Position numbers and translations under genes: made by a program. From the NCBI RefSeq assembly GCF_900182615.1, contig NZ_FXTE01000004.1, positions 1-64,000 on the forward strand: DNA of 64,000 nt, given 5' to 3'. The notes under the pieces are model-generated. The model ran no database searches and was not told where the DNA came from. It saw nothing but the letters and a program-made list of their open reading frames with translations. Shown here one piece after another: positions 31,408 to 41,662 of the stretch. Within the stretch, counting starts at the first letter, position 1, and each line of letters begins with the position of its first letter. This DNA is from Ruegeria faecimaris (lineage in GTDB: Bacteria > Pseudomonadota > Alphaproteobacteria > Rhodobacterales > Rhodobacteraceae).

Positions 31408-32091
31408 ATGAGCCACATGGACCGCGAGCAGGATCTCTACCCCCCAATCAAGGCGCTGTTAGAGCGTCAGGGCTATACCGTCAAAGGCGAGGTCGGTGCG
31501 GTCGATGTCATGGCTGTTCGTGAGGGTGAAGAGCCTGTGATTGTAGAGTTGAAGTTGCGTTTCTCATTGGCGCTGTTTCACCAGGCAATCACCCGACTGA
31601 AGGTTACTGAAAATGTCTATATCTGTGTTCTCAAGCCCCGCGGACGCACGGCCAGGCGGGCGTTGAAGGACAACACGGCGCTATGTCGAAGGTTGGGCCT
31701 TGGCCTGATAACTGTTCGGGCGGATGGCGTTGTCGAGGTGCATTGTGACCCTGGGCCCTACGCCCCGCGAAAGGACAAGGCCAAAACAGCGCGGCTGCTG
31801 CGCGAGTTTGACAGGCTTGAAGGTGATCCGAACGCAGGCGGCGCCACACGCCACGGCCTCGTCACCGCCTATCGTCAGGATGCTTTGCGCTGTGCGGCGC
31901 ATCTTGCAGAATGTGGTGCCACAAAAGGGGCAGATGTTGCTAAGGCAACCGGTGTTTCGATTGCGACCCGGCTGATGCGCGAAAACCATTATGGCTGGTT
32001 CGACAAAATTGCAAAAGGTGTCTACGCCTTGTCGGAATCCGGACAAGAGGGTCTGAAGCACTGGGCCTATAGCTGGGATCAGCCTGACTGA
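31408..32091 (+). CDS. DUF2161 family protein, PD-(D/E)XK nuclease-like
   Basis: The 227-residue product has an N-terminal PD-(D/E)XK-like core (VKGEVGAVDVMAVREGEEPV, then IVELKL), that is, an acidic residue followed by E-x-K. A basic helical region and a C-terminal winged-helix-like part (DVAKATGVSIATRLMRENHYGWFDKIAKGVYAL) follow. DUF2161 has been grouped with phosphodiesterase/nuclease folds; the function is unknown. A second ATG at 31417 is possible. Confidence 0.75.
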   Translation: MSHMDREQDLYPPIKALLERQGYTVKGEVGAVDVMAVREGEEPVIVELKLRFSLALFHQAITRLKVTENVYICVLKPRGRTARRALKDNTALCRRLGLGLITVRADGVVEVHCDPGPYAPRKDKAKTARLLREFDRLEGDPNAGGATRHGLVTAYRQDALRCAAHLAECGATKGADVAKATGVSIATRLMRENHYGWFDKIAKGVYALSESGQEGLKHWAYSWDQPD

Positions 32092-32117
32092 GTCCCAAGG
32101 ATAAAAAATTCTTCACG

Positions 32118-32150
32118 CTTGTTGACTCAGGGATTTCGACCCCCTAGCTA
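32118..32150 (+). promoter_or_regulatory. groESL promoter, overlapping sigma-70 and sigma-32 patterns
   Basis: TTGACT (32122-32127) and TAGCTA (32145-32150) are 17 bp apart. CTTGTTG (32118-32124) and CCCCTAGCTA (32141-32150) are 16 bp apart, close to the RpoH pattern. CIRCE follows 7 bp downstream. Confidence 0.55.
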
Positions 32151-32157
32151 TACGCCG

Positions 32158-32184
32158 TTATCACTCGCAAGGGTCGAGTGCTAA
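32158..32184 (+). promoter_or_regulatory. CIRCE element (HrcA operator)
   Basis: TTATCACTC-N9-GAGTGCTAA matches the CIRCE consensus TTAGCACTC-N9-GAGTGCTAA with one mismatch in the left arm. It lies at the start of the groESL transcript. HrcA would repress here until heat stress. Confidence 0.93.
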
Positions 32185-32242
32185 CGCCTCACCGCAAGGT
32201 GAGGGGAGGATAAATAAACTTTGAGCCCAAGGAGCTGCAAAG

Positions 32243-32530
32243 ATGGCATTGAAACCGCTTCATGACCGCGTGTTGGTTCGCCGTACCGAAAGCGATGAGA
32301 AAACCGCTGGTGGTCTGATCATTCCAGACAGCGCAAAAGAAAAGCCCAGCGAAGGCGAAGTTGTTGCGACCGGCGAAGGCGCACGCAAGGACAGTGGCGA
32401 GCTGATCGCAATGGCTGTAAAAGCTGGCGACAAGATCCTGTTCGGCAAATGGTCGGGCACCGAGGTCCAAGTCAACGGCGAAGAGCTGCTGATGATGAAA
32501 GAAAGCGACATCATGGGGATCATCGAGTAA
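32243..32530 (+). CDS. groES: Co-chaperonin GroES
   Basis: The 95-residue product is the heptameric lid of the chaperonin. It starts with the typical [13 protein letters not shown] and has the mobile loop that binds GroEL ([20 protein letters not shown]) and the roof residues. AAGGAG precedes the ATG. It is first in a two-gene operon under CIRCE, with groEL 55 bp downstream. Confidence 0.98.
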   Translation: MALKPLHDRVLVRRTESDEKTAGGLIIPDSAKEKPSEGEVVATGEGARKDSGELIAMAVKAGDKILFGKWSGTEVQVNGEELLMMKESDIMGIIE

Positions 32531-32549
32531 GCCCTCGCGCTTCCTCTGA

Positions 32550-34226
<1,677 letters not shown>

Positions 34227-34318
34227 AACGTCGAATTCGCTTAGACGAATTCTGGCGGCCCCACAGGCGCTTGGCAGTATAGCCAAACTGCCCAGAGGGG
34301 AGCTTCAGAGCTAAGGAA

Positions 34319-34351
34319 CGGGGTCGCCTTCGGGCGGCCCCGTTTCGTTTT
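34319..34351 (+). terminator. Terminator of groESL
   Basis: CGGGGTCGCC/GGCGGCCCCG (10 bp, one U-G pair) is closed by a UUCG tetraloop and followed by TTTCGTTTT. A separate perfect repeat, GAATTCG-cttaga-CGAATTC, lies just after groEL at 34233-34252. Confidence 0.88.
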
Positions 34352-34465
34352 GGCACGCCGCTTATGACTGAAACTGTGGCTCAAACTGTTCCGAGGTCGA
34401 CGGTCTAACCGGTCCCTTCAGGAAAGTGAGTACCCAAACCGGTGTGAAACCGGTATCGGGTTGAT

Positions 34466-35308
34466 ATGCGACTGTTCCTTCTGACCGCCCTCACCATGTG
34501 CGCCTTTGCAGCGAACTCCATTCTGAACCGGATGGCCGTTGAAGGCGGCGATAGCGACCCGGCGGGGTTTGCGGTTATGCGCGTTCTGGCAGGGGCGCTG
34601 ATGCTGGCGGTGCTGGTTTTGATACGTGGCGGCAGCCTGCCGTTGCGCAGCCCTCGCCGGTTCATTGGCGCTGGCGCCTTGTCGCTTTACATGATCGGGT
34701 TCTCGATCGCCTATCTTACACTGGATGCCGGGCTGGGCGCCTTGATCCTATTTGGGATAGTGCAAATCACGATGTTCGTGGCCACTGTCGTGACTGGAAA
34801 TTCAACGACACGACAGCAACTTCTGGGGGCGGCGATTGCATTGGGTGGCCTCGCCTATGTGCTTTGGCCGTCGGGCACGGTTCAGGTGGACCCGGTCGGA
34901 GCCGCCCTGATGTGCGCTGCCGGGATTGGCTGGGCAGCATATTCTCTGGCGGGACGGTCCGAGCCAAATGCGCTTGCCGGTACGGCGGCGAATTTCGTCA
35001 TTGCCCTTCCGGTGACGGCCGGAGCTTTACTGTTGCTCGGCGGAGGTTGGCAGATGACGGGCACCGGTTTGCTACTGTCGGCAATATCCGGGGCGGTCAC
35101 TTCGGGGCTGGGATATGCGTTGTGGTACCGTGTTTTGCCCCAACTGGCACCGACCGTTGCAGCTGTGGTGCAGTTGAGCGTGCCCGTGATTGCTATTCTG
35201 GGCGGTGTCCTCTTGCTGAGCGAAACAGCAGAGGCCCGGCTTTTGATTGGCGCAGCGCTTGTGTTGGGCGGCATTGCGCTGGCGGTGCTGCAACGTCAGC
35301 GGGGGTAG
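34466..35308 (+). CDS. DMT family transporter (EamA)
   Basis: The 280-residue membrane protein has about ten hydrophobic segments arranged as two EamA repeats of five, the drug/metabolite transporter pattern. The second repeat ends with [14 protein letters not shown], a typical EamA stretch. The substrate is not predictable. It precedes the lipase-like gene by 38 bp, so it may head a DMT-hydrolase-phnM operon. Confidence 0.85.
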   Translation: MRLFLLTALTMCAFAANSILNRMAVEGGDSDPAGFAVMRVLAGALMLAVLVLIRGGSLPLRSPRRFIGAGALSLYMIGFSIAYLTLDAGLGALILFGIVQITMFVATVVTGNSTTRQQLLGAAIALGGLAYVLWPSGTVQVDPVGAALMCAAGIGWAAYSLAGRSEPNALAGTAANFVIALPVTAGALLLLGGGWQMTGTGLLLSAISGAVTSGLGYALWYRVLPQLAPTVAAVVQLSVPVIAILGGVLLLSETAEARLLIGAALVLGGIALAVLQRQRG

Positions 35309-35346
35309 GGCTTTCATCAGCGGCGCTAAGGCATTATCTGGCGCTT

Positions 35347-36120
35347 ATGAAAATTCTGATCGCCCTGCTTATCTTTCTGCTTCCTGCCGCGGCCAGCGCG
35401 AAATGCGTGGTCTTGTTGCATGGTCTTGCGCGGACCGAGGCCTCTTTCACCGTGATGGAGCAGCTGTTCAAGTCACATGACTATTCGGTTGTGCGCCCGG
35501 GCTATCCCTCGACCGAGATCGGTATTCCCGAACTGGCCGAACAAACCATTCCTGATGCCTTTGCGTCTTGTGGCGATGACACTGTCAATGTGGTGGCACA
35601 TTCGATGGGCGGCATTTTGTTGCGCTATTGGCTCAAGGATCATAGCCCGGAAAACCTGGGTCGTGTCGTCATGCTGGGGCCGCCCAATCAGGGCAGCCAA
35701 CTGGTCGATGAACTTAGCGCGTGGGAGGTGTTCGGCTATCTCAACGGACCTGCGGGCCTTCAACTGGGCACAGGTGCCGAAGGGATCCCGGGTCGTCTAC
35801 CGCCGGTGGATTTTGAACTGGGTGTTATCGCAGGTGAGAACTCATTAAACCCGGTATTTTCTTCACTGATTGATGGGCCTGATGACGGTAAGGTTTCGGT
35901 TGAAAGCACCAAGGTCGAAGGAATGACTGATCACCTGGTTCTGCCGGTGACCCACACGTTTATGATGAACAATCCGCGGGTCATGGCTCAGGCCCTGCAC
36001 TTCATCGAATTCGGCCAGTTCGACCCGCAGATCACCTGGCTTGACGGGGTGATGGAAGCTATTGACGAGATCTGCATCGGACAGGATTGCTCGGAACCTG
36101 ACTCGGAGTCCACGCAATGA
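35347..36120 (+). CDS. Exported alpha/beta hydrolase, lipase-like
   Basis: The 257-residue product has a signal peptide ([16 protein letters not shown]), then [14 protein letters not shown] and the nucleophile elbow [15 protein letters not shown], as in bacterial triacylglycerol lipases and PGAP1-like esterases. The late histidine is in LPVTHTFMM. It is predicted to be periplasmic. ATG 35347 was chosen because the signal peptide begins there; the open frame before it overlaps the DMT gene in another frame and is not coding. Its stop overlaps the phnM start (ATGA). Confidence 0.83.
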   Translation: MKILIALLIFLLPAAASAKCVVLLHGLARTEASFTVMEQLFKSHDYSVVRPGYPSTEIGIPELAEQTIPDAFASCGDDTVNVVAHSMGGILLRYWLKDHSPENLGRVVMLGPPNQGSQLVDELSAWEVFGYLNGPAGLQLGTGAEGIPGRLPPVDFELGVIAGENSLNPVFSSLIDGPDDGKVSVESTKVEGMTDHLVLPVTHTFMMNNPRVMAQALHFIEFGQFDPQITWLDGVMEAIDEICIGQDCSEPDSESTQ

Positions 36121-37268
36121 CCGCATTAAGCCTGACTCTGACCGGTGCAGAGGTTCTTCTGCCCGGCGAGGGGCTGACGGATGTCGATCTGACCATTGCC
36201 GATGGCGTGGTTCAGACAGGCCCTGCCTGGCAGCAGATCGACCTGTCAGGATATCTGGTTCTGCCCGGTATTATCGACCTGCATGGTGATGGGTTTGAAC
36301 GGCACATCGCGCCCCGTCGCGGTGCCATGAAGCAGATGAACGAAGGGATCCTCTCAGTCGAGGCTGAACTGGCGGCCAATGGCATCACCACAGCCGTTCT
36401 GGCCCAGTTTTACAGTTGGGAAGGTGGGGTGCGCGGGCCTGAGTTCGCAGGGCAGGTGTTTGATGCCATTGCGGCAGTCAAGGACCACACCGTCACCGAT
36501 CTGATGCCCCAGCTTCGGTTTGAAACGCATATGCTGGACGATTACGCCGGACTGGCAGAAAAGATTGCGGCTTGGCAGGTGCCCTATGTCGTGTTCAACG
36601 ACCACCTGCCGCATGACCGTCTGGCTGAGGGGCGTAAGCCCCCGCGTCTGACCGGTCAGGCGCTCAAGGCCGGTCGCAATCCCGAGGTGCATTTCGAAAT
36701 GCTGCTGTCGATGCATGCTCGCCGGGATGAGGTGTCTACCGCACTGGATATACTCTGTGCTGATTTGACAAAGCAGGGCGTCCGCATGGGCAGCCACGAT
36801 GACGCCACTGCCCAAACTCGCTCCGATTGGCGCGCGCGGGGCGCGCGGATTTCAGAGTTCCCCGAAACGCTGGAAGCCGCCGAGGCCGCCCGCACCGCCG
36901 GGGATCACATCATCCTGGGGTCGCCCAATGTGGTGCGCGGCGGGTCGCATAAAGGGAATGTTAGCGCGCTGGACCTGATTGCGATGGGGCTGTGCGATGC
37001 GCTGGCCTCGGATTATCACTATCCCAGCCCGCGCCGGGCAGCCTTGATGCTGGCCAAATCCGGCCTTCTGGACATGGCGGGCGCATGGGCGCTGGTGTCA
37101 TCAGGGCCAGCCCGCGTACTTGGGTTGCAAGATCGCGGCACGCTCACCCCCGGGCAACGTGCCGATCTGGTCATTCTGGAGGCAGATACAAACCGTGTCG
37201 CGGCAACGCTGGCTGCCGGGCGCGTCAGCTATATGGCCGGGGATATCGCCGCGCGGTTTGTCGGCTGA
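36117..37268 (+). CDS. phnM: Alpha-D-ribose 1-methylphosphonate 5-triphosphate diphosphatase-like (PhnM family)
   Basis: The 383-residue amidohydrolase-superfamily product has the metal site [19 protein letters not shown], the HMLDDY and SMHARRDE strands, GSHDDATAQ and [14 protein letters not shown], all as in PhnM. PhnM removes pyrophosphate from the phosphonate intermediate in the carbon-phosphorus lyase pathway. No other phn gene is in the window, which is unusual. It is coupled to a secreted hydrolase by ATGA. It may act on another substrate. Confidence 0.82.
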   Translation: MTALSLTLTGAEVLLPGEGLTDVDLTIADGVVQTGPAWQQIDLSGYLVLPGIIDLHGDGFERHIAPRRGAMKQMNEGILSVEAELAANGITTAVLAQFYSWEGGVRGPEFAGQVFDAIAAVKDHTVTDLMPQLRFETHMLDDYAGLAEKIAAWQVPYVVFNDHLPHDRLAEGRKPPRLTGQALKAGRNPEVHFEMLLSMHARRDEVSTALDILCADLTKQGVRMGSHDDATAQTRSDWRARGARISEFPETLEAAEAARTAGDHIILGSPNVVRGGSHKGNVSALDLIAMGLCDALASDYHYPSPRRAALMLAKSGLLDMAGAWALVSSGPARVLGLQDRGTLTPGQRADLVILEADTNRVAATLAAGRVSYMAGDIAARFVG

Positions 37269-37269
37269 T

Positions 37270-38337
37270 TTACCGCGTGATGCGGTTAAAATGACCCATC
37301 TTGCGGCCTGCCTTCACCTCGGCCTTGCCATAAAGATGCAGCGCAACATCACGTTCGGTCGCGAGTTCAGGTACGCGGTCCATATCGTCGCCGATCAGGT
37401 TCTCCATCACCACGTCTGAATGACGCTGCCCGTCGCCCAGAGGCCAGCCTGCCACGGCACGGATATGTTGCTCGAATTGATCCACCGCGCAGCCATTCTG
37501 TGTCCAATGGCCCGAGTTATGCACGCGCGGTGCGATCTCGTTCACGATCAGACCCTGCGGGGTCACGAACAACTCGACCCCCATGACGCCGACATAGTCC
37601 AAGGCGTTCAGGATATTTGCCGCCAACAGGATCGCATCTGTGCGCTTTGCTGCGGGCAGGCGGGCAGGGACGGAGGTGGTGTGCAAAATGCCATCGCGAT
37701 GCACGTTCTCACCGGGGTCGAAACAGGCGACCTGACCATCCAATCCGCGCGCGGCGATGATTGATACCTCATGGCTGAAATCGACAAAGCCTTCCAGGAT
37801 CGCAGGCGCGCCCGCCATATCAGCCAGAGCAGTTTCAGCGTCATCGGGGCTGCGCAACCGGGCCTGTCCCTTGCCGTCATAGCCAAATCGGCGGGTCTTC
37901 AGGATGGCAGGGGTGCCGATCTGGTCAATTGCAGCCTTCAGGCTGTCCAGATCCGTGATATCGGCGAAGGGTGCCGTATTCAGGCCCAGCCCTTGCAAGA
38001 AAGCCTTTTCGTTCAGTCGATCCTGACTGACCCGCAGCGCCTCGCGCCCCGGGCGGATGGGGCGGTGGACTTCCAGAATGTCCAGTGCTTCGGTGGGGAT
38101 GTTCTCGAACTCATAGGTGATGACATCGACTGCTTCGGCAAAGGCCTTGAGGGCCTCGGCATCATCATAAGAGGCGGTGGTCACACGATCCGCCACATGA
38201 CCCGCAGGCGGGGTCGCACCGGGTTCATAAATATGCGACACAAAACCCAGCCGGGCTGCAGCAACGGACAGCATACGGCCCAGTTGACCGCCGCCCAAAA
38301 TCCCGATTGTCGCGCCGGGGGCAAGCATTTCCACCAT
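37270..38337 (-). CDS. purK: 5-(carboxyamino)imidazole ribonucleotide synthase
   Basis: The 355-residue ATP-grasp enzyme has the start ATIGILGGGQLGRMLSVAAARLG, the ATP-binding LKTRRFGYDGKGQ and the NEIAPRVHNSGHWT motif. It carboxylates AIR to N5-CAIR with ATP and bicarbonate in purine synthesis; PurE then rearranges the product. ATG 38337 begins 2 bp after the stop of the ProC-like gene, and the GGAG at 38347 is its ribosome-binding site; TTG 38343 is possible. Confidence 0.94.
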   Translation of the reverse strand: MVEMLAPGATIGILGGGQLGRMLSVAAARLGFVSHIYEPGATPPAGHVADRVTTASYDDAEALKAFAEAVDVITYEFENIPTEALDILEVHRPIRPGREALRVSQDRLNEKAFLQGLGLNTAPFADITDLDSLKAAIDQIGTPAILKTRRFGYDGKGQARLRSPDDAETALADMAGAPAILEGFVDFSHEVSIIAARGLDGQVACFDPGENVHRDGILHTTSVPARLPAAKRTDAILLAANILNALDYVGVMGVELFVTPQGLIVNEIAPRVHNSGHWTQNGCAVDQFEQHIRAVAGWPLGDGQRHSDVVMENLIGDDMDRVPELATERDVALHLYGKAEVKAGRKMGHFNRITR

Positions 38338-38339
38338 TC

Positions 38340-39095
38340 TCAACTCTCCAAACGTTTGCCAATAGCGCCAAGTGCTGCGTGCAATACCTTGTGCGCGCCC
38401 TGATCTTGCAGGGTCTGTGTCATTTGCAGGCTCAGCGTGCCGTCAGTGGCCAGCGCATCGCGTTCGGCCTCTAGGCGGCCTGCGGCCTTCTTATCCATCG
38501 CGTGCAGAAAGCCCGATACCAACTGGGTGGTGTAGAATTCGGCCCCGGCTGCGTCTCCGGTTGTGTCTCCCAGCCAAGTTGCTCCGGTCGCCATCAGGTC
38601 CAGAAGGCCGGGAACCATGGCGCAAATGGCGAAATGGGCGTTCAGTGCCGCCTCATCTGCGACCTTGATCACCGGGTTTTCCGGTGCGAACAAATCGGCC
38701 AGCAGTTGATCGTTGCCGAAAGCGACCAGCGGGCAGCCACCGTCTTCCAAAAATCCCAGCGGAATGGTTTGCACGATTGCCGGCGCCGGAGAGCAGAGGT
38801 CGGTTAGTTCATCTTTCGAAACTGCTGCCATGACCGAGACGATCTGATGGTCGGATCGAAACGTTAAGGCGGCCAGAACGTCCGCAGCGATATGTGGGCG
38901 CAGGCACAGGAACACGATCTCGGATGCATCAATCACGGCCTGTGGCGTCGTGACAGACACACCCAGTTCAGCCTTTAGCGCGGTTGAAACCTGGTCATTG
39001 CGTTCTGTCACGGAGATCTCGTGCCCTTTACGGGCCAAAAAACGCACCATCGGGGCCGCAATATGGCCCGTACCGATGAATCCGATCCGGCTCAT
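38340..39095 (-). CDS. NAD(P)-binding pyrroline-5-carboxylate reductase-like protein
   Basis: The 251-residue product has a Rossmann NADP motif ([22 protein letters not shown]) and a ProC-like dimerisation domain ([22 protein letters not shown]). It lacks the full ProC signature of the true proC at 53907. It is sandwiched between purE (ATGA overlap) and purK (2-bp gap). The role in a purine operon is unknown; it may be a reductase for a damaged or side product, but that is speculation. Confidence 0.75.
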   Translation of the reverse strand: MSRIGFIGTGHIAAPMVRFLARKGHEISVTERNDQVSTALKAELGVSVTTPQAVIDASEIVFLCLRPHIAADVLAALTFRSDHQIVSVMAAVSKDELTDLCSPAPAIVQTIPLGFLEDGGCPLVAFGNDQLLADLFAPENPVIKVADEAALNAHFAICAMVPGLLDLMATGATWLGDTTGDAAGAEFYTTQLVSGFLHAMDKKAAGRLEAERDALATDGTLSLQMTQTLQDQGAHKVLHAALGAIGKRLES

Positions 39096-39577
39096 CCCTC
39101 GGGTTCTTCGGGGATTGAGGCCGATAGCGCGTCGCGCCAGGCATCCAGCCGGCCGGCCAGAGCGTTATCCTGCAGCGCCAGAATGCCAGCGGCCATCAGC
39201 CCCGCATTGGCGCCGCCTGCCGACCCGATCGCCATAGTCGCAACCGGGAACCCTTTGGGCATTTGAACAATGGAATAGAGCGAATCGACGCCAGACAGCG
39301 CCCGCGTCTGCACCGGAACGCCGATCACAGGAACGCGTGTTTTCGAGGCCATCATACCCGGTAAATGCGCAGCCCCGCCGGCCCCTGCAATGATCACCTG
39401 CAATCCGCGCGAGACAGCAGTCTTGCCATAGTCCCACAAGCGATCTGGGGTGCGGTGCGCTGAAACGATGCGTTTTTCATAGGCCACGCCCAGCTCATCC
39501 AGAATATCTGCGGCTTCTTTCATCGTGGACCAGTCTGACTGGCTTCCCATGATGATCCCCACTTTAACGTCGCTCAT
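39092..39577 (-). CDS. purE: N5-carboxyaminoimidazole ribonucleotide mutase
   Basis: The 161-residue product has the class I PurE motifs [12 protein letters not shown], the catalytic histidine in [10 protein letters not shown] and [17 protein letters not shown]. It converts N5-CAIR to CAIR. It is the first gene of a purE/ProC-like/purK unit on the minus strand, with four-base overlap to the next gene. Confidence 0.95.
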   Translation of the reverse strand: MSDVKVGIIMGSQSDWSTMKEAADILDELGVAYEKRIVSAHRTPDRLWDYGKTAVSRGLQVIIAGAGGAAHLPGMMASKTRVPVIGVPVQTRALSGVDSLYSIVQMPKGFPVATMAIGSAGGANAGLMAAGILALQDNALAGRLDAWRDALSASIPEEPEG

Positions 39578-39653
39578 CCGCTTGCGTCCCTGCCTTCCGA
39601 AAGAGCGCGAACTATAGCCAAATCCGCCTTTGTGGCAATGCGGTTCAGATGTC

Positions 39654-39878
39654 TCAGGCGATGATATCCGGGGTCAGGCGGTCTTCGATCAGGCGAATGA
39701 TGTCTTTCAGGCGCAGTTTCTGCTTTTTCAACCGTTTGATCGTCAGTTGATCCGAGGTGCCAGTGGCCTGAAGCGCCTCGATTGCTTCGTCAAGATCACG
39801 GTGTTGACGGCGGAAAACTTCCAGCTCTACCCGCAGAACCTCATCAGTTTTCATCGAAAGATCGGTGGGCGCGTTCAT
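39654..39878 (-). CDS. DUF465 (YdcH-like) small protein
   Basis: The 74-residue product is a short helical protein with a heptad pattern ([20 protein letters not shown], then [19 protein letters not shown]), matching DUF465/YdcH. The function is unknown. I chose ATG 39878; an in-frame ATG at 39914 would add 12 residues with cysteine and histidines. It is divergent from the hsp20 promoter. Confidence 0.8.
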   Translation of the reverse strand: MNAPTDLSMKTDEVLRVELEVFRRQHRDLDEAIEALQATGTSDQLTIKRLKKQKLRLKDIIRLIEDRLTPDIIA

Positions 39879-39944
39879 TGGCGACTCAGAGTTGTTGTGG
39901 TGCTTGTCACACAAGATAGTGTGTCAGGCTTGATCCGACCAGAC

Positions 39945-39974
39945 CTTGTGGACATCGCTGTATATTCCCATATT
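39945..39974 (+). promoter_or_regulatory. Heat-shock (sigma-32) promoter of hsp20
   Basis: CTTGTGG (39945-39951) and CCCATATT (39967-39974) are 15 bp apart, close to the RpoH consensus CTTGAAA-N11-16-CCCCATNT. The leader that follows can pair TTGCCA (39988-39993) with TGGCAA (40020-40025) just before the ribosome-binding site. Confidence 0.6.
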
Positions 39975-40041
39975 CTATTATACGCGGTTGCCAGAATGGG
40001 GCCGCACAACACGTCGCTTTGGCAATAAAGGACGAAAATAC

Positions 40042-40455
40042 GTGTCTAAACTTACTCTGGGCTCATACCCGCATCTTTTGGGGTTCGAGCAGTTGGAACG
40101 CCTTCTGGAGCGGTCTGCAAAGGCCGGAAATGAGGGGTATCCGCCCTATAATATTGAACAGACCTCGAATTTTTCCTACCGCATTACCTTGGCCGTGGCC
40201 GGGTTTGCAGAAGAGGACCTGTCGATTACCATCGAAGATCGACAGTTGGTGATCCGGGGACGTCAGCGCGACGACAGCGAAGGACGTATCTTTCTACACC
40301 GTGGGATCGCGGCACGTCAGTTTCAGCGCATGTTCGTGTTGGCCGATGGGGTCGAGGTTGGCGAAGCGATCATTGAAAATGGTCTGCTGCATGTGGATCT
40401 GACCCGCGCCGTGCCCGAAACCGTGGTGCAAACGATCAACATAAGGAAGGGGTAA
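40042..40455 (+). CDS. Small heat-shock protein, Hsp20/alpha-crystallin family
   Basis: The 137-residue product has an alpha-crystallin domain (about 35-125) of the IbpA type: YNIEQTSNFSYRITLAVAGF, VIRGRQ and the conserved NGLLHVDL near the end. The C-terminal I-x-I motif is INI. It holds unfolding proteins under heat. The start is GTG 40042 after AAAGGA; the longer open frame runs into the promoter. It is followed 5 bp later by the DUF1150 gene. Confidence 0.92.
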   Translation: MSKLTLGSYPHLLGFEQLERLLERSAKAGNEGYPPYNIEQTSNFSYRITLAVAGFAEEDLSITIEDRQLVIRGRQRDDSEGRIFLHRGIAARQFQRMFVLADGVEVGEAIIENGLLHVDLTRAVPETVVQTINIRKG

Positions 40456-40460
40456 GAGCA

Positions 40461-40685
40461 ATGAATACACCGTTTGAAATCAACGCCGAAGGCGATCGGA
40501 TCGTCTATGTCAAAACAGTTGAAGTCGCCGATCTACCTCGGGAAGTTCGCGAACAGGCCGGAGATCTGAGCCTGCTATATGCGGTACACGATGCCGACGG
40601 CCAGCAACTGGCACTGGTTGCTGATCGCAAGCTGGCGTTTAACCTGGCGCGCGAGCATGATTTTTCACCGGTGGCCGTGCACTAA
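40461..40685 (+). CDS. DUF1150 family small protein
   Basis: The 74-residue product is a DUF1150 member, a family restricted to alphaproteobacteria (IVYVKTVEVADLP, LYAVHDADGQQLALVADRKL, AREHDFSPVAVH). The function is unknown. It lies 5 bp after hsp20 and so should be heat-induced with it, which is the only functional clue here. Confidence 0.88.
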   Translation: MNTPFEINAEGDRIVYVKTVEVADLPREVREQAGDLSLLYAVHDADGQQLALVADRKLAFNLAREHDFSPVAVH

Positions 40686-40722
40686 AGTGGCCTCCGTACG
40701 TTTTCCTCGTGACATCCATGGC

Positions 40723-40758
40723 CTGTCGGGCGAGACAGTCGAACCTATGATGGTTCGA
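40723..40758. repeat. Two adjacent perfect inverted repeats before phzF
   Basis: CTGTC-gggcga-GACAG (40723-40738) is followed at once by TCGAACC-tatgat-GGTTCGA (40739-40758). They may end the hsp20 transcript or control phzF; no T run follows. Confidence 0.45.
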
Positions 40759-40777
40759 ATATCGGAGTGCACGACAC

Positions 40778-41662
40778 ATGAATTGGTTCGACTTTGACTG
40801 GGTAGACGCCTTCAGCGATCGCGCCTTTGGTGGCAATGGGTGCGCTGTTGTTCATGGTGGGGCAGCTCTGTCCGAAGACGTCTGCATGGCCTATGTGCGC
40901 GAGACGTCCTTGGTTGAATGCACCTTTACTGGCCCGTCCGATGTGGCCGATTTCCGGGTTCGTTATTTTCTGGCCAGTCGCGAAATCCCCTTTGCCGGGC
41001 ATCCCACGATCGCAACCGTAGCTGCAATGCAGTCCAGAGGAATGCTGCAAGGCAATACCCTGACGCTTGAAACCGGCGCGGGGATCGTTTCGATCTGCAT
41101 CAGCGGTGATGAAATCGAGATGACGCAGATTGCACCACAATTCGGCGCCTATGTTCCCGCCGAGCTGGTCGCCTCTGCCATCAGCCTGCCCAAAGAGGCG
41201 ATCATCTCGCCGCCGCAATTTGTTTCTACCGGGCTGCCCTTCTGTGTCACTGTTCTTCGTGATCACGACGCCCTGCGCGCGGCAAAACTGGTCGAAAGGC
41301 CTTTGCGCGAGATTGCCGAAAAGGCGGGCTTTTCCGGCTCCGATATGGCCGAACCTTTTCTTGTAACGCTCAAAGGCGCGACCAAAGCAGGCGATACATT
41401 CTCAAGATTGCTGTTGGCCCCGCCCAGCCCGCCCGAGGATCCGTTTACCGGATCTGCCACTGGTGCGATGGCGGCGTATCTCTGGAAACATGGGCTGATG
41501 CCAAAGGACGTTTTTATTGCCGAGCAAGGCCATGATATGGGGCGCCCCGGTCAGGCGACTGTTACCCGAGCTGGTCCATCGGATGCGATGACAGGCATCA
41601 AGGTCGCCGGTCGCGGGCATATCCTGATGCGGGGTCAGGTTAATTTGCCAGATGCCGGATGA
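40778..41662 (+). CDS. PhzF family isomerase/epimerase
   Basis: The 294-residue product has the diaminopimelate-epimerase-like fold of PhzF: VDAFSDRAFGGNGCAVV, the catalytic glutamate E47 in TSLVECTF, IPFAGHPTIATV and DPFTGSATGAMAAYLW. PhzF itself isomerises a phenazine precursor, but most family members, including this one with no phenazine genes nearby, have unknown substrates. Its stop overlaps the next ATG, which couples it to the glycosyltransferase. Confidence 0.88.
   Translation: MNWFDFDWVDAFSDRAFGGNGCAVVHGGAALSEDVCMAYVRETSLVECTFTGPSDVADFRVRYFLASREIPFAGHPTIATVAAMQSRGMLQGNTLTLETGAGIVSICISGDEIEMTQIAPQFGAYVPAELVASAISLPKEAIISPPQFVSTGLPFCVTVLRDHDALRAAKLVERPLREIAEKAGFSGSDMAEPFLVTLKGATKAGDTFSRLLLAPPSPPEDPFTGSATGAMAAYLWKHGLMPKDVFIAEQGHDMGRPGQATVTRAGPSDAMTGIKVAGRGHILMRGQVNLPDAG

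Noticed and set aside
34864..35346. Upstream extension of the lipase-like gene
   Set aside because: It overlaps the DMT transporter in another frame, and a clean signal peptide starts at ATG 35347.
38343..39095. A second true proC
   Set aside because: The protein at 38340-39095 lacks the full ProC signature found in the gene at 53907, so it is called only ProC-like.
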